A stretch of 5,455 nt of DNA. Origin: DATBDM01 sp034664425 (GTDB lineage: Bacteria; Actinomycetota; Thermoleophilia; Solirubrobacterales; Solirubrobacteraceae). Below, in pieces: positions 1-5,455 of this stretch; the stretch's first letter is position 1; each line of letters begins with the position of its first letter. The translations under genes were made by a program, and so were the position numbers. A model generated the notes under the pieces. That model saw only the letters and a list, made by a program, of their open reading frames with translations, was not told where the DNA came from and made no database searches. The stretch lies in contig JAXDHR010000068.1 of the NCBI GenBank assembly GCA_034664425.1, positions 1-5,455 of the forward strand, given 5' to 3'.

Positions 1-485
1 GGGCGCACGATGTAGCAGCCGTAGAACGGCCCGACGCGCAGATCGGTGAGCGGGCGCTTGACCTTCGCCTTGATGGCGTCGAGCCCGATCTCCTCGACCA
101 TCAGCCAGAGGAAGTGCTTGTTCTGGATGCCCTTCTCGTAGCGGAGGTCCTCCGCCCCGAGCGTCTCGTTGACGCGCTCGCGGTACTCCGTGTTGGCGTC
201 GAGGCGCTGCTGGCACTCGCTCTGCGCGCCCTGACAGGTCGAGCAGATGTTCATCATGAGATCCGCGCCGTTGGCGATCTCCTGCTGCGCGAGCGCGAAC
301 GTGCGCGCGTTCAGCGTGTCGGCCAGCTCCTGGTTGTGCTCGGCGATCACGCCGGCGCCGCAGCAGGACGCGCGGTCGAGCTCGACGAGCTCGATGTCGA
401 GCAACGGAGCGACCTTGGCCATCGAGCCGTGCAGCTCGGGGGTGAAGCCGCGGCTCACGCAGCCGGGCCAGTAGGCGACCTTCAC
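1..485 (-). CDS. sdhE: CCG-domain (HdrB/SdhE-type) subunit of succinate dehydrogenase/fumarate reductase, 3' end outside window
   Basis: The first 161 codons are visible and the gene runs off the left edge. It starts with GTG at 485-483, overlapping the sdhB stop in a GTGA, with a good AGAGGAG ribosome site 9 nt upstream; the N-terminus reads VKVAYWPGCVSRG. Visible cysteines form one full CCG motif: Cys9, a Cys41-Cys42-Gly pair and Cys81-x-x-Cys84. The last visible residues (GPFYGCYIVRP) begin the second CCG motif, as in two-motif HdrB-like proteins. In that family the motifs bind unusual iron-sulfur clusters, and in class E succinate:quinone oxidoreductases this subunit stands in for the haem-bearing membrane anchor and passes electrons to quinone. 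Position directly after sdhA and sdhB supports that role; quinone as partner is inferred. No transmembrane segment is seen in the visible part. The symbol follows class E usage and is not the unrelated flavinylation factor SdhE. A free-standing heterodisulfide-reductase-like role is less likely. Confidence 0.88.
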   Translation of the reverse strand, partial: MKVAYWPGCVSRGFTPELHGSMAKVAPLLDIELVELDRASCCGAGVIAEHNQELADTLNARTFALAQQEIANGADLMMNICSTCQGAQSECQQRLDANTEYRERVNETLGAEDLRYEKGIQNKHFLWLMVEEIGLDAIKAKVKRPLTDLRVGPFYGCYIVR

Positions 486-1678
486 TTGTTCGGGCTCCTC
501 TCTTCGGGCAGCTGCCCGCCGGCGGCGGCGGACTGGGCAGCCTGCCCGGCCTCCGCCGGCGCGTCGCCTGCGGCGTCGTTGCCCTCGTCGTCCTCGTCGC
601 CCACCACGTAGAGGTTGAGCTCGAAGCGCTCCTCCGCGTCGTCGACCTTGCGGTAGATGGCCTGCACGGCCTCGAGGTCGCGCTTCTCGAGCTTCTCCCC
701 GAAGAGCGCCTTCCCGGGCGTCACCTTGCGGCGCTGGATCGCCTTGACGATCGCCGGCAGCGAGCTGGCGAGCTCCTGACCGGCCGCCGGATGGAACTTG
801 CCGAACCACGAGTTGCCGCCGTAGGAGCGCGGCAGCAGCTCCGCCTCCTGGAGGATGCCGCGGTCGCGGACGAGGCCGACGAACGCGTCCTCGTGCCGGT
901 GGCCGTTGTTGCGGTCGACGATGCCGTGGTCGTTGCCGGCGATGCGGCGCAGCCGCATGATCTGGCTCATCGGGGCGACGCCCTTGGGGCAGGCCTCGAT
1001 GCAGTTGAAGCAGTGCGTGCAGTCGTAGATGCCGTGCGGGTCCTCGGAGAGGTCCTTGAGGCGCTCGGCGTGCTGGGAGTCGCGCGGGTCACCGACGAAT
1101 CGGTAGGCCTTGGCGAGCGCGGCGGGACCGATGAACAGCGGGTCGATCTCCATCGACAGGCAGTCCGAGACGCAGGCGCCGCACTGGATGCAGGCCATCG
1201 TCTGGGTCACGTCGATCATCGACTCGGCCGGCACGATGTACTCGCGCTCGGGCGCCTCGCCCTCGGGGATCAGCCACGGCGTCACGCGCTGCACCTTCTT
1301 CCAGTGCACGGCGTCCATGTCGACGATCAGGTCCTTGAGAACGGGCATGTTGCCCATCGGCTCGACCGTGATCACCGCCGTGGTCTGGCCCTCGTCCGGC
1401 GGGTTCCATCCCTCGCCGAACGCCGTCTTGGCGGCCTCGTCGAGATGCGTGTGGCAGGCCAGGCCGGGCTTGCCGTTGATGCGGACGCCGCAGGACCCGC
1501 AGATCGCCGCGCGACACGAGCAGCGGATGCCGATCGAGCCGTCCTGGCGGTCGCGCGCCTGCAGGATCCCGTCGAGCACCGACCGGTGGCCGTCGAGCTC
1601 GATGTCGTAGTCCTGCCAGGTGGCCGCCTCGCCCGTCTCCGGGCTGTAGCGGCGGATTCTCAGGGTGTATTCGGGCAT
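482..1678 (-). CDS. sdhB: Succinate dehydrogenase/fumarate reductase iron-sulfur subunit (class E-like, with C-terminal extension)
   Basis: This 398-residue protein carries electrons from the SdhA flavin to the quinone-side subunit. Residues 1-105 form a plant-type ferredoxin domain with the [2Fe-2S] ligands Cys55, Cys60, Cys63 and Cys75 (CRAAICGSC ... LAC). Residues about 150-240 form the second ferredoxin domain: Cys163, Cys166, Cys169 and Cys173, then Cys220, Cys223, Cys226 and Cys230 followed by PKGVAP. By analogy with E. coli SdhB, Cys163/166/169/230 hold the [4Fe-4S] cluster and Cys173/220/226 the third cluster. Cys223 sits where E. coli has Ile (CHSIMNC), so the third site can be [4Fe-4S] rather than [3Fe-4S], as in class E enzymes. 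The protein is about 150 residues longer than the usual ~240-250: the extra part has a helical, basic portion (about 237-357) and an Ala/Gly/Glu/Asp-rich tail (358-398) without cysteines. The ATG lies 7 nt after the sdhA stop, without a well-spaced Shine-Dalgarno; a GGAG lies about 19 nt upstream. The tail overlaps the next gene by 4 nt. Confidence 0.95.
   Translation of the reverse strand: MPEYTLRIRRYSPETGEAATWQDYDIELDGHRSVLDGILQARDRQDGSIGIRCSCRAAICGSCGVRINGKPGLACHTHLDEAAKTAFGEGWNPPDEGQTTAVITVEPMGNMPVLKDLIVDMDAVHWKKVQRVTPWLIPEGEAPEREYIVPAESMIDVTQTMACIQCGACVSDCLSMEIDPLFIGPAALAKAYRFVGDPRDSQHAERLKDLSEDPHGIYDCTHCFNCIEACPKGVAPMSQIMRLRRIAGNDHGIVDRNNGHRHEDAFVGLVRDRGILQEAELLPRSYGGNSWFGKFHPAAGQELASSLPAIVKAIQRRKVTPGKALFGEKLEKRDLEAVQAIYRKVDDAEERFELNLYVVGDEDDEGNDAAGDAPAEAGQAAQSAAAGGQLPEERSPNK
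495..501 (-). promoter_or_regulatory. Ribosome binding site of the CCG subunit gene
   Basis: AGAGGAG on the minus strand lies inside the end of sdhB, 9 nt before the GTG start at 485. It is the only strong Shine-Dalgarno sequence I see before any start in this window. It supports the GTG start over any internal one and suggests reinitiation or coupled translation across the sdhB/CCG junction. Confidence 0.75.
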
Positions 1679-1685
1679 GGGAGTC

Positions 1686-3377
1686 TCAGTACGTCCGCTC
1701 CTGCGGCTCGTAGCGCGTGATCGTGACCGGCGAGTAGAACACCTTCGGGGCGTCGCCGCCGTTCATCGACAGGTTGATGTGCTTGAGCCACTCGTCGTCG
1801 TTGCGCTTGGGGAAGTCGAGGCGGAACTGCGCGCCGCGCGACTCCTTGCGCTCGAGCGCGCCGATGACGATGCACTCGGCCACGTCGAGCATGTACCCGA
1901 GCTCGATGGCTCCCAGCACGTCCTGGTTGAAGACGGTGCCGCGGTCGTCGATCGACGCGCTCTGCGCCTCCTCCTTGAGCCGGCGGACGATCCCGTGGGC
2001 CTCGGTGAGGCCGGCCTCGTCGCGGAACACGGCGCACTTCTCGTTCATCATCGTGCCGAGCTCGTCCTTGATCTCCGAGACGCGCCGTCCCGCGCCGCGC
2101 TCCCGGCGCACGATGCCGGCGATCATCTCCTGCTCGTCGCGCAGGGCGGCGCGCGAGGGGGTCGGCATCGCCATCCCGATCGCGCGACGGGCGGCGTGCT
2201 CGCCGGAGCGGCGGCCGAAGATCAGCGTGTCGAGCAGCGAGTTGGCACCGAGGCGGTTGCCGCCGTGCACCGAGACGCAGGCCACCTCGCCCGCGGCGTA
2301 GAGGCCCGAGATCGAGGTCTCGCCCCACACGTCGGTCTTGACCCCGCCCATGATGTAGTGGCAGCCCGGCTTGATGTGGATCGGCTCGCGCGTGATGTCG
2401 ACGCCCGCGAAGTCGCGCCCGATGTTGACGATCTCGCGCAGCGCCTCGAGCGTGCGCTTGCGCGGCACCTTGGTGATGTCGAGCGCGACGGTGCCGTCGG
2501 GAAAGCCGCGGCCCTCGTTGATCTCGGTCTGCTCCGAGCGCGAGACGACGTCGCGCGAGGCGAGCTCGAGCTTGTTGGGCGCGTAGCGCTCCATGAAACG
2601 CTCGCCCTGGGCGTTGTAGAGGTGAGCGCCCTCGCCGCGCGCGCCCTCCGTGATGAGGATCCCGTTCCCGGCCAGCGTGGTCGGGTGGTACTGGATCATC
2701 TCCATGTCCATCACCGGCGCGCCGAGGCGGTAGGCCTGCGCGATGCCGTCGCCCGTGCAGATCAGCGCGTTGGTGGTCGGCTTGAAGCACTGGCCGGCGC
2801 CACCGGAGGCGAGAATCACGGCCTTGGCGGCGAACAGCTCCATCGAGCCGTCGCGGATGTTGCGCGCGATCGCGCCACAGCAGTTGCCCTCGTCGTCCTG
2901 CAGCAGGGCGGTGACGAACCACTCCTCGTAGCGGTCGACCTGCTCGTGGTGGCGCATCAGCTGCTCGTAGAGCACGTGCAGCAGCGCCTGGCCGGTGATG
3001 TCGGCGATGTAGTAGGTGCGGGCGGCCGAGGCGCCGCCGAACGCGCGCGTGCCGAGGCGACCCTCGGCATTGCGGTGGAAGGTCACGCCGTGGTGCTCGA
3101 GCCAGAGCACCTCGTCCGGCGCCTCCCTGCACATGATCTCGATCGCGTCCTGGTCGCCGAGGTAGTCCGAGCCCTTGACGGTGTCGAAGGCGTGCGACTC
3201 CCACGAGTCGTCGGGGTTCAGCGCGGCGTTGATGCCTCCCGCGGCGGCGTTGGAGTGCGAGCGCACCGGATGGACCTTCGACATGATCGCCACGGTCGCG
3301 CCCTCGCGGGCCGCCGCCAGCGCGGCGCGCTGACCGGCCAGGCCGGCGCCGATGATCAGGACGTCGTGGGAGGGCAT
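1686..3377 (-). CDS. sdhA: Succinate dehydrogenase/fumarate reductase flavoprotein subunit
   Basis: This 563-residue catalytic subunit interconverts succinate and fumarate; the length is normal for the family. Visible motifs: FAD dinucleotide fold DVLIIGAGLAGQ (5-16); VRSHSNAAAGG with His41 as the expected covalent-FAD histidine; QYHPTT with His231; TEGARGEG (243-250); SRDVVSR with Arg275 as the expected proton-shuttle arginine; CHYIMGG with His340; AAGEVA (361-366); and GGNRLGANSLLD with Arg375, a dicarboxylate ligand. The C-terminal helical domain with SRGAQFRLDFPKRNDD (513-528) completes the fold. There is no Tat or Sec signal, so the enzyme should face the cytoplasm, unlike periplasmic methylmenaquinol fumarate reductases. 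I chose the ATG at 3377 because the FAD fold begins right after it; the only longer ATG version (3512) would add 45 unconserved residues and run over the divergent regulator gene. No Shine-Dalgarno precedes this ATG, but a TAGACT box lies 8 nt upstream. The direction of catalysis in vivo cannot be told from sequence. Confidence 0.96.
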   Translation of the reverse strand: MPSHDVLIIGAGLAGQRAALAAAREGATVAIMSKVHPVRSHSNAAAGGINAALNPDDSWESHAFDTVKGSDYLGDQDAIEIMCREAPDEVLWLEHHGVTFHRNAEGRLGTRAFGGASAARTYYIADITGQALLHVLYEQLMRHHEQVDRYEEWFVTALLQDDEGNCCGAIARNIRDGSMELFAAKAVILASGGAGQCFKPTTNALICTGDGIAQAYRLGAPVMDMEMIQYHPTTLAGNGILITEGARGEGAHLYNAQGERFMERYAPNKLELASRDVVSRSEQTEINEGRGFPDGTVALDITKVPRKRTLEALREIVNIGRDFAGVDITREPIHIKPGCHYIMGGVKTDVWGETSISGLYAAGEVACVSVHGGNRLGANSLLDTLIFGRRSGEHAARRAIGMAMPTPSRAALRDEQEMIAGIVRRERGAGRRVSEIKDELGTMMNEKCAVFRDEAGLTEAHGIVRRLKEEAQSASIDDRGTVFNQDVLGAIELGYMLDVAECIVIGALERKESRGAQFRLDFPKRNDDEWLKHINLSMNGGDAPKVFYSPVTITRYEPQERTY

Positions 3378-3385
3378 GTGGTTGG

Positions 3386-3391
3386 AGTCTA
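3386..3391 (-). promoter_or_regulatory. Possible -10 box of the sdhA promoter (near-leaderless transcript)
   Basis: TAGACT on the minus strand fits the TANNNT -10 consensus of housekeeping sigma factors. It ends 8 nt before the sdhA ATG, which would put the transcript start at about 0-2 nt before the start codon. The lack of a Shine-Dalgarno fits leaderless translation, which is common in Actinobacteria. No convincing -35 hexamer is seen at 16-18 bp, so the call is tentative. Confidence 0.4.
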
Positions 3392-3394
3392 TTG

Positions 3395-3459
3395 ACGGGT
3401 CGGTTGCGAAAGGCTTCTGACCCCTGTACGGGTCGACAACCCATTCCGAGCACGGATCG
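3395..3459. repeat. Three ACGGRTCG repeats in the sdhA/regulator intergenic region, possible operators
   Basis: ACGGGTCG occurs at 3395-3402 and again exactly at 3428-3435; ACGGATCG occurs at 3452-3459. Start-to-start distances are 33 and 24 bp. The first copy lies directly upstream of the putative sdhA -10 box, where a bound protein would affect polymerase. The middle copy overlaps a dyad at 3420-3442 in which ACCC and GGGT arms alternate (ACCC, 6 nt, GGGT, 5 nt, ACCC). Short GC-rich words recur by chance in such a genome, so the operator role is inference. Confidence 0.3.
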
Positions 3460-3479
3460 GGCGCGTCACACTGCCTCGG

Positions 3480-3854
3480 GTGCCCGTGCGTCTGATGATC
3501 GTCGACGACCATCCCGATGTGCGCTTCCTGATGCGCGCCGCGGTCGAGGATGCCGCGGAGGACATCGAGGTCGTCGCCGAGGCGGCCGACGCGGCGAGCG
3601 CGCTCGAGCTGGTGGAGACCGTCGGCGTCGACGTGATCGTGCTCGACGCGCTGATGCCGCTGATGGACGGCTACGAGGCCGCCGCCGAGCTACGCTCGCG
3701 CCATCCCGAGTTGCCGATCGTGCTGTGCACGGGCGTGGTCGACGGCGTCGTCCGTGCCGCCGCAGAGGCGGTCGGCATCGCGGCGTGCCTGAGCAAGGAC
3801 GAGTTCGAGGCGATCCCGGGGCTCGTCGCGCGGCTGGCGTCGGCCGGCAAGTGA
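3480..3854 (+). CDS. Stand-alone receiver-domain response regulator
   Basis: This 124-residue protein is a single CheY-like receiver domain with no output domain. The N-terminus RLMIVDDHPDVRFLM gives the acidic pair Asp9-Asp10. VIVLDALMPLMDGYEA contains the phosphoacceptor Asp56 followed by the usual Met-Pro and Asp-Gly. LPIVLCTG supplies the switch Thr84, and CLSKDEF the conserved Lys106. All residues needed for phosphotransfer are present. Without a DNA-binding or enzymatic domain it probably acts through protein contacts, as a phosphorelay intermediate or target-binding regulator; the partner kinase is not in the window. The GTG at 3480 is the first suitable start and keeps the first beta strand; GTG at 3486 is an alternative, and ATG at 3495 would shorten that strand. 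No Shine-Dalgarno is visible. The gene is divergent from sdhA and convergent with the gene on its right, so it appears to be a single-gene unit. Any link to sdh control is unproven. Confidence 0.88.
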   Translation: MPVRLMIVDDHPDVRFLMRAAVEDAAEDIEVVAEAADAASALELVETVGVDVIVLDALMPLMDGYEAAAELRSRHPELPIVLCTGVVDGVVRAAAEAVGIAACLSKDEFEAIPGLVARLASAGK

Positions 3855-3865
3855 GGGGCGCGATC

Positions 3866-3908
3866 CGGTAGCGGGGTTGGCTTCCGGCGCGGGCGCCGGG
3901 CGCTACCG
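3866..3908. terminator. Nested inverted repeat between convergent genes, probable bidirectional terminator
   Basis: An outer perfect 8-bp inverted repeat, CGGTAGCG (3866-3873) and CGCTACCG (3901-3908), encloses an inner hairpin, CCGGCG (3884-3889), loop CGGG, CGCCGG (3894-3899). It fills the gap of about 48 bp between the regulator stop (3854) and the stop of the minus-strand gene (3903-3905), whose TAG lies inside the outer arm. There is no T-tract on either side, so this would be a GC-rich, U-poor terminator of the kind often seen in high-GC actinobacteria. Confidence 0.55.
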
Positions 3909-4517
3909 CCACCGACCGCGGGCGGCGCCCAGCAGCGCCGGGGCTGCGCGCAGCATCCGCGGCAGATCGGAGCGCGAGCGCGCGTAGGCCTCGCGGAGGC
4001 CGTCGGCGGCGTCCGAGCCGTGCAGGGGGTCGCCGTGGCCCAGCAGCAGGTGCTCGGGCTGATAGGGACGCAGGCCGCCGGGCGGGAACAGCCGCAGCAT
4101 CGGGTGGATGCCGGCCGGGCGGCCGTCGCCGAGCCTGTAGTGCGGTGAGCTGCCGACTGCCTCGGCGACCACGAGGGCGCGGCGTTGCGTCCACCACAGG
4201 CCCTGCTCGTGCCATCCCGGCAGGTGCTGCACGCGGATGACCTCGAAGGGCGAGTCCGGGATCGCGTCCGGCAGCGAGTACAGCGGCACGCCGAGCGACC
4301 GGGCGAGCTCGTCGCTGTCGCGCCCATGGCGATCGAGCAGGCGGATCACGCCCGCGGGCGGCCCCAACGCGCGCACGCGCTCCAGCACGTCGTCGCCGAT
4401 GACCGGATCGATGAGCCAGACGCGGCCGCCGGCGACGAGCGCGTGGCTCGCGCGCTCGAGCGGCTCTTCGATCACCCAGGTGAGCCCGAGGTCGTGCTCG
4501 AGCAGCCGCAACGTCAC
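3903..4517 (-). CDS. Small metallo-beta-lactamase-fold-like protein with degenerate metal motif
   Basis: Family assignment is at fold level only. The GTG at 4517-4515 overlaps the preceding protease stop as GTGA and gives 204 residues; the same frame stays open upstream to 4838, but that stretch lies over the protease gene and is Arg/Ala/Gly-rich shadow sequence. Features that recall the fold: SHALVAGGRVWLIDP (24-38), matching the strands that lead to the metal loop; LLDRHGRDSDELA (60-72) at the place of the HxHxDH motif; HLPGWHEQGLWW (98-109), resembling the later PGHxxG segment; RRALVVAEAVG (112-122); and LLLGHGDPLHG (157-167), like the C-terminal GHGDP loop. The first histidine of HxHxDH is replaced by Asp62, only His64 is kept, and Arg66-Asp67 replace the Asp-His pair, so ordinary dinuclear zinc binding is doubtful. 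There is no signal peptide or transmembrane segment, so it is probably cytosolic. Coupling to the protease suggests a shared process, but substrate and reaction are unknown. Confidence 0.72.
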   Translation of the reverse strand: MTLRLLEHDLGLTWVIEEPLERASHALVAGGRVWLIDPVIGDDVLERVRALGPPAGVIRLLDRHGRDSDELARSLGVPLYSLPDAIPDSPFEVIRVQHLPGWHEQGLWWTQRRALVVAEAVGSSPHYRLGDGRPAGIHPMLRLFPPGGLRPYQPEHLLLGHGDPLHGSDAADGLREAYARSRSDLPRMLRAAPALLGAARGRWR

Positions 4518-5455
4518 GTGGCCGCCAGCCGCGCCCGCAGCGCGCGCTCGAGCTGCTCGCGGGTGACGACGCCGCGCAGGCGGCCGTCGGCGTCGACGGC
4601 CATCAGCGCGCCCAGGCGGAGCAGTGGCTCCGAGCCGAGCAGCGACTCCAGCGACGCGTCCGCTCGCACCTGGCCCTCGCTCGCGCCAGGCGTGGCGAGC
4701 TCGCGCACCGGGCGCTCCTCGCGCTCGTAGGCCGCGTGCTCGACCGCCTGTCGGTGAGCGAGCCCGGCGAAGCGACCGTCGTCCTCGATCACCGCGAACC
4801 ACGGCCAGCCCTGGTAGCGCAGGAAGTAGTCCTCCCACGCGCGCGTGGCGGGGATCGCGGCCGGGATCGTCACCGGCTCGGCATCCATGATGTCGGCGAC
4901 CGTCACGCCCTCGAGGCGCTGGGTGAAGGCCGACTGGGCGACAGCCGCCCGCGCGCCGCCGCCGAGCATCCAGCCGAGCGCGACGTACCAGAGGCCGCCG
5001 AAGGCGTCGCGCGAGGTGAGCAGCTGGTAGAGCCCGTAGAGGATCAGCAGCCCGGCGAAGATCTGCCCGAGGAAGGCGGCGAAGCGCGTCGCCTTGTTGC
5101 GGTCACCGGTCAGCTTCCACGCGATCGAGCGCGCGATCCGGCCGCCGTCGAGCGGGAACGCCGGCACGAGGTTGAACACCAGCAGCAGCACGTTCATCGA
5201 GACGAGGAACGAGAGCACGAGGTCCACGACGTTCGACGGCGCCGTGCCGCGCAGCAGCGCGCCGTCGACGAACGCGCTGCCGCCCATCGCCACGACGCCG
5301 ACGAGCGAGAGGACGACGGCCAGCAGCAGCGTGACCAGCGGGCCGGCGACCGAGACGCGGAACTCCTGGCCCGGCGACTCCGTGTCGTGGCTCATCTTCA
5401 TGACGCCGCCGAACAGGAACAGGTCGATGCCGGTGACCTCGATGCCCTCGCGGCG
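4514..5455 (-). CDS. Site-2 protease (peptidase family M50) with C-terminal CBS domains, 5' end outside window
   Basis: The last 313 residues are visible and the start lies beyond the right edge. The visible N-terminal part, RREGIEVTGIDLFLFGGV, matches the stretch that follows the HExxH zinc helix in bacterial S2P proteins; that helix itself must be off-window. SPGQEFRVSVAGPLVTLLL (27-45) starts a transmembrane segment. NLVPAFPLDGGR (95-106) is the second active-site motif, with Asp103 the expected zinc ligand. Further hydrophobic stretches are near 77-94 and 125-145. From about 184 to the end lie two CBS-like repeats (VTVADIMDAEPVTIP onwards, then VRELATPGASEG to VVTREQLERAL), which in this subfamily sit in the cytoplasm and may sense adenine nucleotides. 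Family members cleave membrane proteins within the bilayer, often anti-sigma factors; the target here is unknown. An ATG at 5401 is internal, because the homologous region continues upstream of it. The stop overlaps the next start by 4 nt. Confidence 0.9.
   Translation of the reverse strand, partial: RREGIEVTGIDLFLFGGVMKMSHDTESPGQEFRVSVAGPLVTLLLAVVLSLVGVVAMGGSAFVDGALLRGTAPSNVVDLVLSFLVSMNVLLLVFNLVPAFPLDGGRIARSIAWKLTGDRNKATRFAAFLGQIFAGLLILYGLYQLLTSRDAFGGLWYVALGWMLGGGARAAVAQSAFTQRLEGVTVADIMDAEPVTIPAAIPATRAWEDYFLRYQGWPWFAVIEDDGRFAGLAHRQAVEHAAYEREERPVRELATPGASEGQVRADASLESLLGSEPLLRLGALMAVDADGRLRGVVTREQLERALRARLAAT

Noticed and set aside
791..1720. A 309-codon open frame on the plus strand antisense to sdhB
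   Set aside because: Low-complexity Ala/Val/Asp/Arg sequence without recognisable motifs; it mirrors the codon pattern of sdhB and crosses the sdhA/sdhB junction.
1..3377. Periplasmic methylmenaquinol:fumarate reductase (MfrABE type)
   Set aside because: That type also has a CCG subunit, but its flavoprotein carries a twin-arginine signal; SdhA here begins directly with the FAD fold.
1665..3395. A 576-codon open frame on the plus strand, antisense to almost all of sdhA
   Set aside because: Its translation is rich in Ala, Arg, Val, Leu and Asp with no family motif. Long antisense frames are expected opposite GC-rich genes because stop codons are rare there, and sdhA is certain.
3378..3512. 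Longer sdhA start at 3512
   Set aside because: It adds 45 residues without similarity to SdhA N-termini, is no Tat or Sec signal, and overlaps the start of the divergent receiver gene.
3466..4327. Overlapping minus-strand frames (3466-4215, 3671-4327) opposite the receiver gene and in another frame of the small protein gene
   Set aside because: Arg/Ala/Pro-rich composition, no motifs, and they span the terminator-like hairpin and two well-supported genes.
4518..4838. N-terminal extension of the small metallo-beta-lactamase-like protein up to an ATG at 4838
   Set aside because: The extension lies entirely over the protease CBS region and reads as Arg/Gly/Ala-rich shadow sequence; the GTG at 4517 coincides with the protease stop and with the beginning of fold-like sequence.
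5399..5401. ATG at 5401 as the start of the M50 protease
   Set aside because: The frame stays open to the window edge and the upstream residues (ITGIDLF-like segment ending FGGV) match the conserved region between the HExxH helix and the next membrane segment, so the ATG is internal.
1..5455. CRISPR arrays, tRNA or rRNA genes, insertion sequences, phage or defence genes
   Set aside because: I looked for regular repeats, terminal inverted repeats, transposase or integrase motifs and cloverleaf-like segments and saw none; coding density leaves little room for them.

Overview
The window is very GC-rich (strong G/C preference at third codon positions) and densely packed. It probably comes from a high-GC actinobacterium; the gene content and protein style resemble Thermoleophilia/Solirubrobacterales, but that placement is an inference from look and feel, not from a database match. 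Five of the six genes visible are supported by clear family motifs and the sixth by weaker fold-level motifs; two of the six run off the window edges.

Left block (1-3377, all minus strand): a succinate dehydrogenase/fumarate reductase operon in the order sdhA (flavoprotein) - sdhB (iron-sulfur protein) - CCG-domain subunit (SdhE/HdrB type, cut by the left edge). sdhA and sdhB are 7 nt apart, and sdhB and the CCG gene overlap by 4 nt (GTGA). A CCG-type subunit in place of a classical haem-b membrane anchor, together with a fourth cysteine in the third iron-sulfur site of SdhB, points to the class E (SdhABE, Acidianus/Sulfolobus-like) architecture rather than the mitochondrial/E. coli type. Electrons would pass from succinate through covalent FAD, [2Fe-2S] and two cubane-type sites in SdhB to the CCG subunit and then to quinone, or in reverse.

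Middle (3378-3479): a divergent intergenic region of about 100 bp between sdhA and a stand-alone receiver-domain response regulator on the plus strand (3480-3854). It holds a possible near-leaderless sdhA promoter, three ACGGRTCG repeats and an ACCC/GGGT dyad, which make it the best candidate control region in the window.

Right block (3903-5455, minus strand): a site-2-protease family M50 membrane metalloprotease with C-terminal CBS domains (5' end beyond the right edge), followed with a 4-nt GTGA overlap by a small protein resembling a metallo-beta-lactamase fold with a degenerate metal motif. This pair converges with the response regulator, and a nested inverted repeat between them looks like a shared bidirectional terminator. 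I see no tRNA, rRNA, CRISPR array, transposon or phage signal. There is no gene-free stretch longer than about 105 bases.
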